Shown piece after piece: positions 22,677 to 34,925 of a stretch of DNA of 64,000 nucleotides. Source of the stretch: Polytrichum commune (lineage: Eukaryota; Streptophyta; Polytrichopsida; Polytrichales; Polytrichaceae); assembly GCA_950295325.1 (NCBI GenBank), contig OX485807.1:31097666-31161665 (forward strand), given 5' to 3'. Each line of letters begins with the position of its first letter. Position 1 is the first letter of the stretch. Both the position numbers and the translations under genes were made by a program. The notes beneath the pieces were generated by a model. It was not told the origin of the DNA. It did not search any database and saw nothing but the letters and a program-made list of their open reading frames with translations.

Positions 22677-25600
22677 ATGGCAAATTTGGTGCGGAGGTTG
22701 CTGAGCACGAGCTCCAGGGGCATCGTGTTATCAAGGAGCATCCCTGATCGACATCCTCGAGGATTCGTGAAATGCAGGCTCATGTCAACGTATGTTGTTT
22801 TTTCATATGAATTTCTCAACTTATGAATTTGTCGCAATAGGCTTCATCGGCAGGGTTGAAGATGGCAGTGGAGGAATTACCCTTGGATGAAAGTTGGAGG
22901 AATTGAGTTGTGATTCCTTCCAATTGAAAGGAATCATGTATCTGGATGGTGGGAATGTATCAACCGAGCACATTACTTCGTTTAGATTGACTTAGGAGCC
23001 AGACTCGAGAATTATGCATTTAGTGTGGTATGTGCCAAAATCTACTTTTATTTTCTGATTCCGGAATCCAGAAGACCTAAAAGACAATGTGGCATGCTTA
23101 GCAATCCTCTGTATCTCGGTTGTGGATGACAGTTCTGTCATTTGCATCCCGGAAGATGTGTTTCCTCTTCGAGCCCTAACCCTGGTACATTTGGGAAGGC
23201 CGTAAGTAGAGTTCCTTTGACATGTCTCTTTGATGGGGAACGGTATGGCACAGATGTCGTAGGTAATTGCTTTGCTAGACCAAATCGGAGAATGGCAGAA
23301 TTTATGCTTGTATGAGCTTTTGGAGGCGATGGCCATGTCTTACCTGGTGCAACTTGCTAAAGTATGGGGGAGTTTGAACAGTCTAGCCCTTTTTCTATGA
23401 TTTTTAAAGAGATTTATTTTGTTGAGGAATCTCAAATATTGTGAATATGTAATACGAGGGCTTCGTAATGGCATTACAATTTGGAGAGCCAAGTCATATG
23501 GATTGTGTTTAATTTGGGTTGTTTGTCGATATTTTCACTTAACCTAATTTGAGAACCGGATCTAGTTCTCTTCCCTCATGGTACAATGGTAGTGTGTTTT
23601 TAGATTTGTTTACGACATAGGTCACTCTGCATTAATTTGGAAATAGTTAGAAATTGACTTCAATCCTAAGAATCTTGGCAAAGTCGTGGTTTCTGGTTGT
23701 ACTACGGTGGTTCTTTCCCGAAATGGGGAATGGCAACAATGGGCCGTAGAAACTGAAGAATTCAGGACTCTTTTCATGAGCCATTTGCAAAAAAATAGTT
23801 GGATTTAAACTGTTAACCATAGACGATGAACTGCACTGCAATTCTTGAGCTATAGATTCATTTAACTCATTACGTAAAACTGATAGGTGTGTACCTCAAT
23901 GACTGTTCCTGAAAGAGCTTCGAGTAAAGTAACTGGAGTAGGACTACTGAATCCTATGTTGATTATGCAAATTTACGGCTGTTTTTGTGTATATCGACAA
24001 AGACAGTCAATCTAAGGACTTTTTTTTACCGATTCTGTTGTGATTCGTTGCCCCACTGTTTCTACTCAACGACTTGAATTTTGGGGTAGGAGAAGATCCG
24101 TGGGAGATACTTGTGTAACATGTTTCAGGTCAAATTTGTGCAGATCCGCTGAAACTACAACTACTTCGAGTGAATCAGATTTTCCCAGTGGGCCACCCTT
24201 GGCACCCCTTCATCCAGGTCAGCAATGTTGTTATTGAACCACCACAATATTTTGCGGAATTTCCTATTGTACTTGTGGACTATCATATTATGTCACGTTA
24301 TCTACAAGTTAATATATAGTTTACCCCTCTTGATTCCTTTTGTGTGGCACATTGTTGAATCAAGGGCACGATCCAGCAGATATCCTTGATAGGTAGACCA
24401 CACACATTTAGGTCAATATACTTCAACATTCTGTTCAAGGTGTGATATTTTTTTTGTACCATTTCTTGACAACACATCTCCCTGAAATGCGTTCCTGCCA
24501 AGTTCAGAGTATTTGTATGTGGTTATAGTCGCCTTGTCTTGGATCCAGGCTCATGCCATACAGCATCTTACAGTGAGCTTCATTCTTGACTTCTTTATAG
24601 CGCAGTGAAATTTGAATGCATTTGAAGCATAACAAAACATTATTTAAACATGATAGTTGTATACGGATGGATGACAGATGAGCTTGGAATGGAGGCTTTG
24701 ACACCATCGAAGGTGGTAGAATTACTGGACAGGCACATAGTAGGACAACGGGAGGCGAAACGGGCAGTCGCGGTGGCACTTCGTATGCTTGTCTGACCTG
24801 CTTCAAGAAACTGGTGGGCTTATGGCTGTGTAGTATGTACATGTCAACAGTGAGATGATTTGTAGTCACATTCATCTGGCACCACACAACTTCAAACAAT
24901 AGATCTGAGTGTAGGTACTATGGGCAAAATTAATCAAACTTGCCTCCTTGCTCACGTAGGGTAATTCAGTCTAGAATTTTAGAGTGTTTGTTTCACTTAG
25001 TGCCACTTCACACTATGGCCAAGGGCCATGTCCATAGAATTGTGAAGGCCTGGAAACTCATCCGAAGGCTGGACCATGGAAAATTGAATTTGACTTTTGT
25101 GTCGTCACAAGCCTTCAACTGTAGTGTAAAGACATCTGCAACCAGGCTCTCAACCAGCATTACCATCCTATTCACGTGGGCCCATCTACATAATAAGTTA
25201 TAATAGTCCAAGAGCTGTGAGATTTTGAAGTGTCATGGTCTCTGGGTCTTGTGTTAGACCCACCTCTTTGGATAGAAAATCTACATGGAGTCCTACATGG
25301 CATGCAATGGATATCGTTTCATGGTCTACCAGATTTTGGGACAGGCCCACCTCATTCAAACTTCCTTGGCCACTAGGCCCTCAAGCTCTACTGTGAAGTG
25401 AAGTGGGGCAGTCTTGGCTTTTTCCCACTGATTTTAGTTTCCAATGGTGGTGGGCCCTCAAGCTCTAGTGTAAAGTGCTCCTTAGTAAACTTGGTTGAAT
25501 TTTTAACTGGTTCTTCGTAGATACTGTGCACCTATACCGGTGTCCATTGACAAATGACACCTTGGGGTTTTGCTTGCTCTTCAGGAAACAGGTGGCGGCG

Positions 25601-28600
25601 TCATCGCATCCCTGAGTCTCTCAAGGAAGAGATAGTTCCAAAGAACATCCTTATGATTGGTCCTACTGGTTGTGGGAAGACAGAGATTGCCAGACGACTT
25701 GCCAAAATAGCATATGCGCCATTTGTGAAGGTTCATTACTCTTCATCAATTTTTTCTTCAGTTAATGTACCAATGTTTGACACAATTTTCTCAACTACTA
25801 TGACAGCTTGAAGATGATTATGTCCAAATGAAATAAATATCTGGAAGTGGACAGCCCTTATTCCTTGTTATTAGTGAGTTCTATGAATGTTTTAATCCAC
25901 TCATTTCAATCTAATATTTCCATCTTGATCCATCAACAGTGTTGCCATTTCTGATCATTGCCTTTTGAGGATTGTATTTAGTACCAGCTAGGATAGGATT
26001 GTGTCAACCTTGCCAAGCACCAGAAATGTGTGCTTCTGGGATTGAGCCCTCTGATTCAGACCTAGTTGTGGTTAGTTCAGGTTGAAGCAACAAAATTCAC
26101 AGAAGTCGGTTTCCATGGCCGTGATGTGGACCAGATCATCCGGGATCTAGTTGATAATGCAATATCTTTGCAACGTCAGAAGGTCCGCTCTTTATTGCCA
26201 GGGTCCAAAGCAGCCTTTGAATCCTGAGGCCTTGTATTGCTTTTTTCAGTATAAGAGTTTTTTTCTATATTGATTACTGCTTTTGTAATATTGGCCGCAG
26301 ATGTTTTGGTGATGGGCAGGTTGATCAGATGTGGATGTGTAGTGATGCCTGATGTGTGACCTTGCATTTACATCTTACTAGTCAAGCCTTTTTCTTAGTA
26401 CTGGCGGTCCTTCGCAACTGCAGGTACGTGTGAAGTTGGTGAAGGAAGTCGAAAGAGCTGTGGAAGCTCGTCTTCTGGACATTTTTATAAGTCGACAACG
26501 ACCCCCTGTGGAGGTCAGTCCATCTTTCACCTCCACCTAGTGCATAGCACAAGTGGATAAATTTTGCACACGTCCTCAAAGTTATCAAGCACAATTGTAA
26601 GGTCAGATCTTTTAACAAGATTAAGTGGAACCTAGTGCAATAGTTATTGTTTTGGGTTACATCTCCACACAGAAAATGGATTGCCAGCAAGTGTTGTAGA
26701 AAGTTGGCTGTCTCTCAACATGACGGGTTATTTGAAGAAATTCAGAAACCAGTTTCTGCAAAACAGCTTTGCATTGCAGCCGTCAACTGCTTGTAACACA
26801 TGTGTATGGGTTTTTTTCTCAAATGCTGAGGCTCACACTCTGGTAGCACATAAGGTTGATGGTAGGATGTACTATGGTGGCAGTCAAATACCCAGGCTAG
26901 CAAAGTGTCAAAAGATTGCTGTCAAAAGGGTCATTTGACTTGGATTATCTTGTGGGACATTTAGTGCATGTTCATGCAACGTACATATGACAGTTATTTC
27001 TTGACATGTTTTGCCTAATGGATTTTATGGGGCTGGATGTGTTGGCAGGGAGAGTCTCCTGTGCCAGCTCGGATTGACTATGAGGCTTTCAGGAAGCTCT
27101 ATAGGGATGGGGCTTTAGACAACCGTAAGATTCAGCTTGATATACCTGATGGAAGATCGAGGCTTCCTCTAGAGATAGGAGGTGTGAACGGGTTTGGCGT
27201 GAACGAGCTTATCTTCCGGGTACATGTTTTCTCTAATAATCACTGCCTTACAATGCAATGTGTGGAAAGCATTAAGTCAATAGCTTGAGTGGTTGGGACT
27301 CATCTCCACCTTGCAAGGTGAAGGTTCCATTCTCTACCAAGCCACGCTAGTGTTATTACCCTCTATGGTCCATCCAATAAATTGTGGGGGTCACCATGTC
27401 AAGTGGTTATCTTAAAAAGTTGTGGGTACCAAGGGGCTTGGCAAGCTTAGTAGGGGAGGAAAAATGGGCGATCAAGTTGCCCTGGTTACGGCTGTCAGAA
27501 AGAGTCCACCTCTTAATTGATTCAGTAGCCTGCAGGTGAAGAGACTCTGATTCATGCTAGTGTTGGCAAACACATGCGTTATCCTTTTCTTTTCTTTTCT
27601 TTTCTTTTTTATACTGTGTGGATCAATTTTTTGCAGAGTCATGCTCAATCAATTAGGGAAGTATTGAACTGTCTCATTCTGCAGTGAGAGCTGTTGCTTA
27701 ACATAGTGGGTGAAGATGTGACAAATTTTGATGAACTTCACTTCACAGTTTTTCTCTCTGTGTTCTGATGGGTGGGTGGAAATTAGATGCCTCAGATGGA
27801 GAAAGTTTTCAAGTCCCAAAGGATGGAGAGAATGGAAATCACAATTGGGGAAGCGAAACCACTTCTGCGAGAGGTGGAGATGGAGAAACATCTTAATTCA
27901 GATCAGATCACCAAGGATGCAATTCTGGTGACATGACTTGCACCAATCAAGTACCCTTGTTTCCATGCTTCCCTTCTTTATTGAGAATTACTTGTTGTTA
28001 ATTTCTCAACCGTCAAGAATCCAGTCAAAGTTGGAAAGTACCTAATGAGATGTTCTGTTGTTTTGTTACAGTTGGCAGAATCAGATGGCATTGTGTTTAT
28101 TGATGAGATTGACAAAATTGTCACCAACCATGAGACAAGACATGGAGCAGATGCTAGCTCTGAAGGTGTCCAGCGAGATTTGCTCCCAATAATTGAGGGA
28201 AGGTAAATCATAAATGCAGATGCAGAGGCTCAATAGTGGATGACTTGTATCAAACTGTTGGATTGAGAGAATGAAGATACTAATATAATGTAGGGCTTGG
28301 ATCTTCTATTTTGTAAGGAACATGCAGGTGGTACTCACATGAGTTGCAATGTATAGTTGGCAACACAATTGTGAAAAGAGATACATGAAATCTGTCGATT
28401 GTTGCTTGGTTTCTTGGTTGGAATATGGTGAATGACCAAATGTCAATCTGGTGCATTCAAGAACTATTTGTTGGTACGTGCAGTATGGTGAGCACAAAGT
28501 ACGGAAATGTCAACACAGATCACATTCTTTTTATCTGTAGTGGGGCATTTCACTCATGTAAGCCAAGTGACATGCTTGCTGAGTTGCAAGGGCGGCTTCC

Positions 28601-30329
28601 CATTCGGGTGGAGCTTAAAGGACTGGGTAGAGAGGTACTTGATGGCATTGCTCATCCTTTTCATAGCAGTAAGATTTTTATGATATCAATGTGTAGGCGA
28701 CATATGGTTTATCTCTTTTTAAGAATCGTTGAATGACTGGTTAAATCAATGTTTGTTTCCACATACATCTTGCACATTCTAAGAACTAAACTGGGACATC
28801 CAATAAGTAGATCACAGGAGACACATATTCTACAGAAGTTCAAGTTTGGGTTCCATGTTGGATGAAAATTCCATGTATTTGTTTGTGCAGGATTTGTACC
28901 GGATATTGACAGAGCCTGAAACAAATATGATAAGGCAGCAACAATTACTGATGAAGACGGAGGACATTCACTTGGTGTTTACGGATGAGGCCATTGAAGA
29001 ACTTGCAGCTGTAGCTGCTGAGGTCCGACCATTTTCTCAGAAGCTTAAACTTAGTTCCTCAAATGTGTTTTTCAAATTTCACACCACAGTACTGAATTGG
29101 TGGTTTTACATTGGTTTTTTTGAACTACTGGAAATGAATTGTTCTGCACATGTGCTTCTTTCACAGGTCAATCGATCAGTTGACAATATCGGTGCAAGAA
29201 GGCTTCATACTGTAAGTGTCCTTGTTTGTAGCATGTGCAAGCCACAAATAAGAGTTTACAATTATAGTTATTCTTTGGGTATAATGATACCAATGCCTAC
29301 ATAGGTACCAAGTTTACATAGTACTAAATATTAGGCACAAATCACATTGACTATATAGCTAAATCTGTAGGGTATGGCCAAGGGCTTGCATCAAATTTTG
29401 ACAATCTACGTAATCACCATTCAATCAGGTATTAGAACTATAAAAATGTGGATACAGAATTATAACATACATCATGTTCCTTAGTAAGAGAAGGATTGCA
29501 AAAACCTAAGAGACAAGGGGTTATTATTGGGAAAGAGCCTATAAGCTTCTTTGATAACATAATCAGAATGTTTTTGTTCTTTTGGGTGTTGTGATCACAT
29601 TGTAGAGGTGGTTCCATGCAGGTTATTGAGAGGGTTGTTGAGGAAATAAGCTTCCATGCCCCAGAGAGAGCAGGGGAAACTTACACCATTGACAAAGAGG
29701 TATGGGTTTGCTCTTTCTGACAAAAGGTTGTGATGGTCACTTTGAGTGAGTGTTTCTTGAAGGGGAGAGTGGATACACACTTGGGTTATCCTTCAATTCT
29801 CCAGATTAAACTCCAAGTAAGTTGGCTAAAAGGTGATTTTGAGAGCTTATGTGTAAAGTCACCCAAGTTATCTTAAGGCTTAAATAGACATGCTAAAAGA
29901 GTGCGGTCGGATTTAGAAAACCAGCTCTCTAGCTTGCCATACTAGGATCGGTGGGTGAAGTTAGCCTTAAATATGGCAAGCCAGGTTATAGGGCCGCAGG
30001 TCCTATGAGACCCTATTTTAGATCCTAAAGCTCTCTTCAAAAAAATAGGATGGACAGAGGAAGTTCAAGGAGTTTCACCTAGCTTACAAAATTAGGTTCT
30101 GACACAAGACGCCCAACTAAAGGATCTCAATGGAAAAGTCCCTCACAGAGTCACCAAACTAGGAGTTTGGTCCCTCTTTGAGAGACTTTACAGATACCTC
30201 TATCGGATGAGGTTCTTTTAGTATTGCTTCTATCCTTTCCTGATTCTTTATGTATTTGGAATGCAGAAAGTACAGAGTGCTGTTGGAGATCTACTACGCA
30301 AGTCCGATCTTTCGAGGTTTGTGCTATAA
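22677..30329 (+). CDS. HSLU: HslU (ClpY) ATPase subunit, probably mitochondrial
   Basis: HslU is the AAA+ hexamer that unfolds substrates into the HslV peptidase. Fourteen exons join in phase: 22677-22789, 24129-24217, 24678-24782, 25585-25730, 26081-26182, 26424-26513, 27049-27219, 27787-27927, 28072-28202, 28484-28634, 28891-29022, 29167-29211, 29622-29699, 30267-30329, giving 518 codons against about 443 in bacteria. The extra N-terminus ([20 protein letters not shown]) is basic and serine-rich, like a mitochondrial presequence. The mature part starts near [17 protein letters not shown]. Walker A is GPTGCGKT (128-135), the pore loop GFHG (161-164), Walker B VFIDEID (327-333), the arginine finger R400 in [12 protein letters not shown], and sensor 2 GARRLHT (466-472). 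The end, SDLSRFVL, matches the bacterial tail that docks on HslV. The insertion (I) domain falls in exons 6-8. The start is the ATG before the presequence; an upstream in-frame extension has only a GTG. It looks functional. Confidence 0.93.
24996..25492. repeat. Diverged family A element inside HslU intron 3
   Basis: Begins AGTGCCACTTCACACTATGG and GGGCCATGTCCATAGAATTG, matching the family A left end (GGGCCACTTCACAC, GTGACCATGAAATTGTGAG). It also shares GTCACAAGCC, the CTGGGTCTTGTGTTAGACC block and CCCTCAAGCTCTA with the copies at 36 and 59 kb. It is the most eroded copy, so probably the oldest. It does not affect coding exons. Confidence 0.65.
27270..27345 (+). repeat. Possible tRNA-derived SINE head in HslU intron 7
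   Basis: TAGCTTGAGTGGTTGGGA resembles a tRNA A box. An anticodon-arm-like CCACCTTGCAAGGTG follows, then GGTTCCATTCTC resembling a B box, with the spacing of a tRNA. There is no acceptor stem closing it, so it is not a working tRNA gene. A SINE body may continue to about 27530. Confidence 0.35.
29880..30195. repeat. Family G repeat in the last HslU intron
   Basis: Segments such as ACTAGGATCGGTGGGTGAAG, AGTTAGCCTT, CCCTATTTTAGATCCT and TTTGGTCCCTCTTTGAGAG recur near 57.4-57.67 kb, part in the opposite orientation. No coding capacity. The boundaries are approximate. Confidence 0.5.
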
Positions 30330-31190
30330 GTTCAATCAGCAACCAGAGTAAGCCCAGGGCCAACGAGCTGAAATTTAAATCTGGAGAAGCTTAGAGTTGG
30401 AGTTATTCTTCTTCATAGAGGTCACTTAGCAACCATAGCATCCTGGAATCAGCAGAACAAACATCTTTTGCTTATGCTGATTATCTTGTAGGCAATAGTA
30501 TGTATGAGCTCATGTTGACATGCGACTGGCTTGTGAAAAAAAGAAGCTGGCACTTGGCATATACAGTACACTTTTCCATGTAACTTATCAAAATTGGGGT
30601 TGGGCCCATTTCTAAACATGAAGCAGATCCTGCTACTTTGTGGCCATTGCTCACTACAAATTACATCTTTGGCAGCAAGTGTTCTGTACTGTGCATATCA
30701 AGGGAAACTGTCGAGATGGGCTTGTGCACTTCTCCTTATCTTGTGATGAAATGGTAAGGTCAACTATGTGAGACTTGCCTAATCCCTAGGAGGGACTTCC
30801 ACCATGTATCTTCTTGGCCTGTAAGGTACGCATGCTTAATGCTCAATTCGCAGACCAATCTGGCAGTTGGATCAGTGAGCTGAAGAACTCATTATGCTAG
30901 AATTTTTTTGAGTGAGGAATGCTGGTGTAAAAATCACGCTTAGAGTTCGTAGAGTCTATGTTCCTGGGATCTCTAATCAAAGTGCATTTTTCATGATATG
31001 TAAAGTGGTTGTGGGAGGGGCCATTTCAAGGTGCACTTACGCTTAGGGTTATATTTTTGTGTGCATGCTTGGATCAGAGTGTGAACGAATGGTTTACCAC
31101 ATTCAAACAAGCATGCCTTGTGTTTGAAACTCTTCCTGTGAGATACAAATTAGATAAAAATTAGATAAAAATTGTTGAACAACTTCAAAT
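30330..31190. other. HslU 3' flank, nothing else recognised
   Basis: Non-coding sequence after the HslU stop. The composition changes near 31.15 kb to the A/C-rich plus strand typical of the LINE relics. Confidence 0.35.
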
Positions 31191-31603
31191 GCCAACTGTT
31201 GCTCAACAAAACATATACACAAAATGCCTCTCCCAAACTCGCATCCTAAATCCTGACAATCTTCTATGTGAACACAACGTACTACTCATTACCCAACTAA
31301 TGCAACAAACCAAACAATAGACTATTAAAACAAATCCTAGACACACTAAACAAATCCCAAACAAAAGACTATTAATACATCTGGTCCACCTTTAAACTAA
31401 TTCCAAATCTAGATATAAACATTCAAGAATGTAACTCAAACAAAGATATCATCACAAACAAGCCAATACAAATCCAACCCCCCAATGCACAAATTCACGA
31501 CCACAAAGGCAACTACCAAGCCTCCATCCACCCATCCAAGACTTTGCCACATAAATACTCCTATTAATAAACCGATATATTAGAACCTTGGCCCAAAGCA
31601 CTA

Positions 31604-31632
31604 CCCCACCCACCCACCCACCCACCCACCCA
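31604..31632. repeat. (CCCA)n microsatellite
   Basis: About seven consecutive ACCC units in the C-rich plus strand of the LINE relic. Confidence 0.85.
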
Positions 31633-31639
31633 CAACTAC

Positions 31640-33735
31640 CAAACCCTCCCCTTTCATATACTAGACAACCTCGCCAACACCTTTCAACTCATGCACTCTT
31701 ACTTTTCGAGCCCACTCACATGCCCCACCAAATTCACACAATATCACTCCCCACATTACATAGATAAAGTCTTTGGCTTTCTTAGACCAACACACTCAAA
31801 TCAATGGAATGGGAAGGGCCTCGCACATATAAAATGGGCAAGACTAGCAGCCCAAACCGACCCAAACTCCATCACTATAATAGTCATAATCCATGGTGAT
31901 TGGACACAAAGTGCATTTAACCCACTCCAACAAACATACATAACACCTATCATCCCAATTTCCCCTTTAACAATACAATACCCACCGTCACCCACGTTCC
32001 CCTCATACTGTAACACTAAAGAACCACTCCTCACCTCAATAATAATAATCAAACATGCATCTCAATTTGTTTGCACTCTCTCCCCCCAACTATTAGATAA
32101 CCAAGCAACACATACCCCATGACCACCATACGTCCACTAAGATACCCCCCCACAAATCACACTACATAGATGGTTCATTTTCACCCTAGCCACGGAAGGA
32201 AATGGAAACATCACAAGATCAAGGGTCTTCAACGACCCATTAAAAGTATACATGGCCACCAAACTACCAGGCAACCTGAACATCTTAAAAGCATAATCAT
32301 ATGCATTATTAATTGCATTACATTGCACCAAGTCTCTTACCACTGACACATTCATCACCAAATAGCCTCAACAACATCTATCTTCTAATTAACTACATTG
32401 TATAACCATCATCCCAAAACAACCTTCTAGACAAACTCCTCATCGTGAGCATAATCGATGCCATCAAAAAATTCTCACACAACATTACCATTAAAAAAAG
32501 TTAGATCCTAGATGAATATCACATGGAACAATGAAACAAACTAGCCAAAGAAAGAGCACTAGAACCCATATTTATTAAAAACCCATTCCACCTTATAGGC
32601 CACCAAACACAAATGGGTCCCCCCCCCCCTCTTTCCAACCTCAACACGACATGATGGATCCATCAAAAACCTAAATATCAAAGCGCACTCATCACACGCC
32701 TCGAACACAACACCAAATGTAAAAAAATGGTTTTTCACCTATGAACTACACCTATAATGGGCTAACCTATTTTGGGACGCATCATGGATCACAGATGCCC
32801 ATATCACACAAGTACCAAAAAAATACATCCTTAATCAAGACATCTCCCCACTTTGTAACTTATGCAAATGAAAAGAAATTAACAATTGCCTACATCTATT
32901 GTCATGTTGCACAAATAACCTCCGCACCAATAGACATAACAAGGCACTACACGCACTAGCCAACACCCCACTCCAAGATGTTACACATTAAATAAACGCA
33001 TGTAAACACTAGAATAAAACACCTGACAACACCATCCCCTCATGGATGTTCCCATGCACATATTATCTCCCAAGATGTAAACGCCCTACTTGATTATGCC
33101 CAAACATATTATGCATACATGGCACAACGTGTGTGGCTCAGCCACCATACTCACCAAATCCCAACCTAAGAATCCAAATCTTTGAGTTTACATACTACAA
33201 CAACAAAGTCCCGCAAGAGGCCACTAGAAGAAAACTAGAAAAATACAATACACTCCTACCTCCACTAACCCAACAAGGATGGACGGTTCTCCCCCCAAAG
33301 ATCATCATTGCTAGGATTAGAAGCTCCATCCCTACTACCACCACCAAAAATTTCTTGGATCTTAGAATTCCCAACAATAAAATCCAAAAACCAATGGAAA
33401 CCTTTTTCTTAAAATTTTGTTTGATACCTAACACACATTATCCTAAACAAACAAACAAACAAACCAAAACCAAAACCAAAACCTAAAATTTTAAAATTTT
33501 AAATAAAAAACGAAAAGAAACAAGCACCCATACCACTAGAATAATCACTAAACATCATATGCATCTTAATATACTTAATATACAATACTACTTATGGTCC
33601 ACCTATTAAAAATAAAGCATTAAGCTACCCCCACCCCCATGTCCATGCAGACATGGATAGGATGTAGTGAATGGACATCGCATGTCAATGTTAAAATCTA
33701 CATTGACATTCCTTGTTTCTTTTTTCCTTTTCTTT
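31640..33735 (+). mobile_element. LINE-like retroelement relic with RNase H, finger and restriction-like endonuclease (copy 2, longest)
   Basis: This copy shows the most domains. An open frame 31691-32122 (143 codons) has GKGLAHIKWARLAAQTDPNS and ITIIVIIHGDW; I do not know this domain. Next, a type-I RNase H spans about 32160-32575: YIDGSF, then NILKA-stop-SYALLIAL where the catalytic Glu codon has become a stop, then SLNNIYLL, and finally a degraded GNExADKLAKERALEP region. A finger CNLCK...LHLLSCC lies near 32855-32915, followed by RTNRHNKALHAL. The endonuclease segment has MFPCTYYLPRCK (33045) and IQIFEFTYYNNK (from 33175) and then LxKYNTLLPPLTQQGW. The 3' part holds a purine/pyrimidine stem ATGTCC...GACAT (33640-33656) and ends in T-rich sequence near 33735. 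Many stops, so non-functional. The RT was not located. Confidence 0.7.
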
Positions 33736-34789
33736 TTTGATTTAGTGTGGGCCACAATATCCATCATCAACCCATGGAAATGATCTTGTTAGCACTAGTT
33801 ATAATTAGAGAAGGTTATCATATCCATTGTGATGCCACACTAAATACGATATATAGTGTAGTTTTTTTTTCCACCAAATGGTTTATGATATAAATGTAGA
33901 CAATAGATTCTAAATCCACATTTATAGATTTCATAATTATCTAGTGGCATGGACTCAATCTTCAAATTGAAATTCCTCACAATTCATGTAGTAGAGAGAT
34001 ATTTTTTTCTTATGCATGCATATATGTCTCAATCTTAAGGTCACCTTGGTGATGTCCAAACAACCCAAATCGAAGGTTGTATAGTGGTATGTATAATGAT
34101 GTGTGTATGACAATTTAGACAAACCATTGTCAATTTATTTATAGCAGGTAAACTATTTCATTACAATCTCACATTTCTTGACAAAACAATTCAATTAAAA
34201 TAATGAATGTCAAAATTGCTATCACTACTAGCATACAAGTCTTTGGCAATCATCCCACGTCACTAGAAGAAATGTGCAAATCTATCACTGTGATAGATAA
34301 TTTGTAGACCTTCCAGTGTACGTAAGTCAATTACCCATGACTCATATGCTTGTAGTGCTTGGCCCTTTGATAATTATGCATGGATCCCTAACACATGCAT
34401 TGGCATTATCCACCTAGATCACTACACACTCAAGAAAAAGAGTGGCCCGCAATGAAAGACTTGTAGTTTCTTGCTTATAAGTAGGGAGTTCGGAGCTTGG
34501 TGATTGTTGCTTTTCTTTCACAATAAACAAATTATGACTCAATAATTGATCGTGCCTTGTCTCTTATATTGACTTCTAGAATCCGGTTCTAGAGAGCCTT
34601 TGGTCACTTTGCCACTCCATCCTTAAATGCAATCGATCACTGACAACAAACTAGAGTAGGGCTCAAATGTTTCAAGACAATGACGTTTTGGGAAGGAAAC
34701 TTATGGGAGACAAGAATGTAAAAGAGCTTGATGTAGTAAGGTAGACGATACTTATTGAGTTACTTTTCTTATTAAGACAACCTATATTC
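33736..34789. other. Non-coding stretch, nothing recognised
   Basis: AT-rich with no defensible gene. A small palindrome CACTAAATACGATATATAGTG occurs near 33838, a decayed form of the family C border motif. Confidence 0.35.
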
Positions 34790-34925
34790 AAGTGGTAGTA
34801 TGTAGCTACGTGTGGCTCCAAGAGTGGATTCCAAAAAGGCATCATGTGTGTTTAAAAGAGATTCGAATGTGTGTGTAGAATATGATAACCTTTCTAGGTT
34901 TAATACTCAACATAATCTTGGGGGG
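34790..34925. repeat. Family E terminal repeat, solo
   Basis: Shares the order CAAGTGGTAGTATGTAG, GGCTCCAAGAGTGGATTCCA, AAAAGGCATCATGTG and GAATATGATAACCTTTCTAG, then CTCAACATAATCTTGGGGG with the terminal arms of 46930-47705. Confidence 0.5.

Noticed and set aside
22992-23336. 114-codon minus-strand frame inside HslU intron 1
   Set aside because: No motif, no start context, and the basic/serine composition can arise by chance in a moderately GC-rich intron.
24504-24899. 131-codon minus-strand frame
   Set aside because: It overlaps HslU exon 3 in antisense and owes its openness to that exon; it has no domain of its own.
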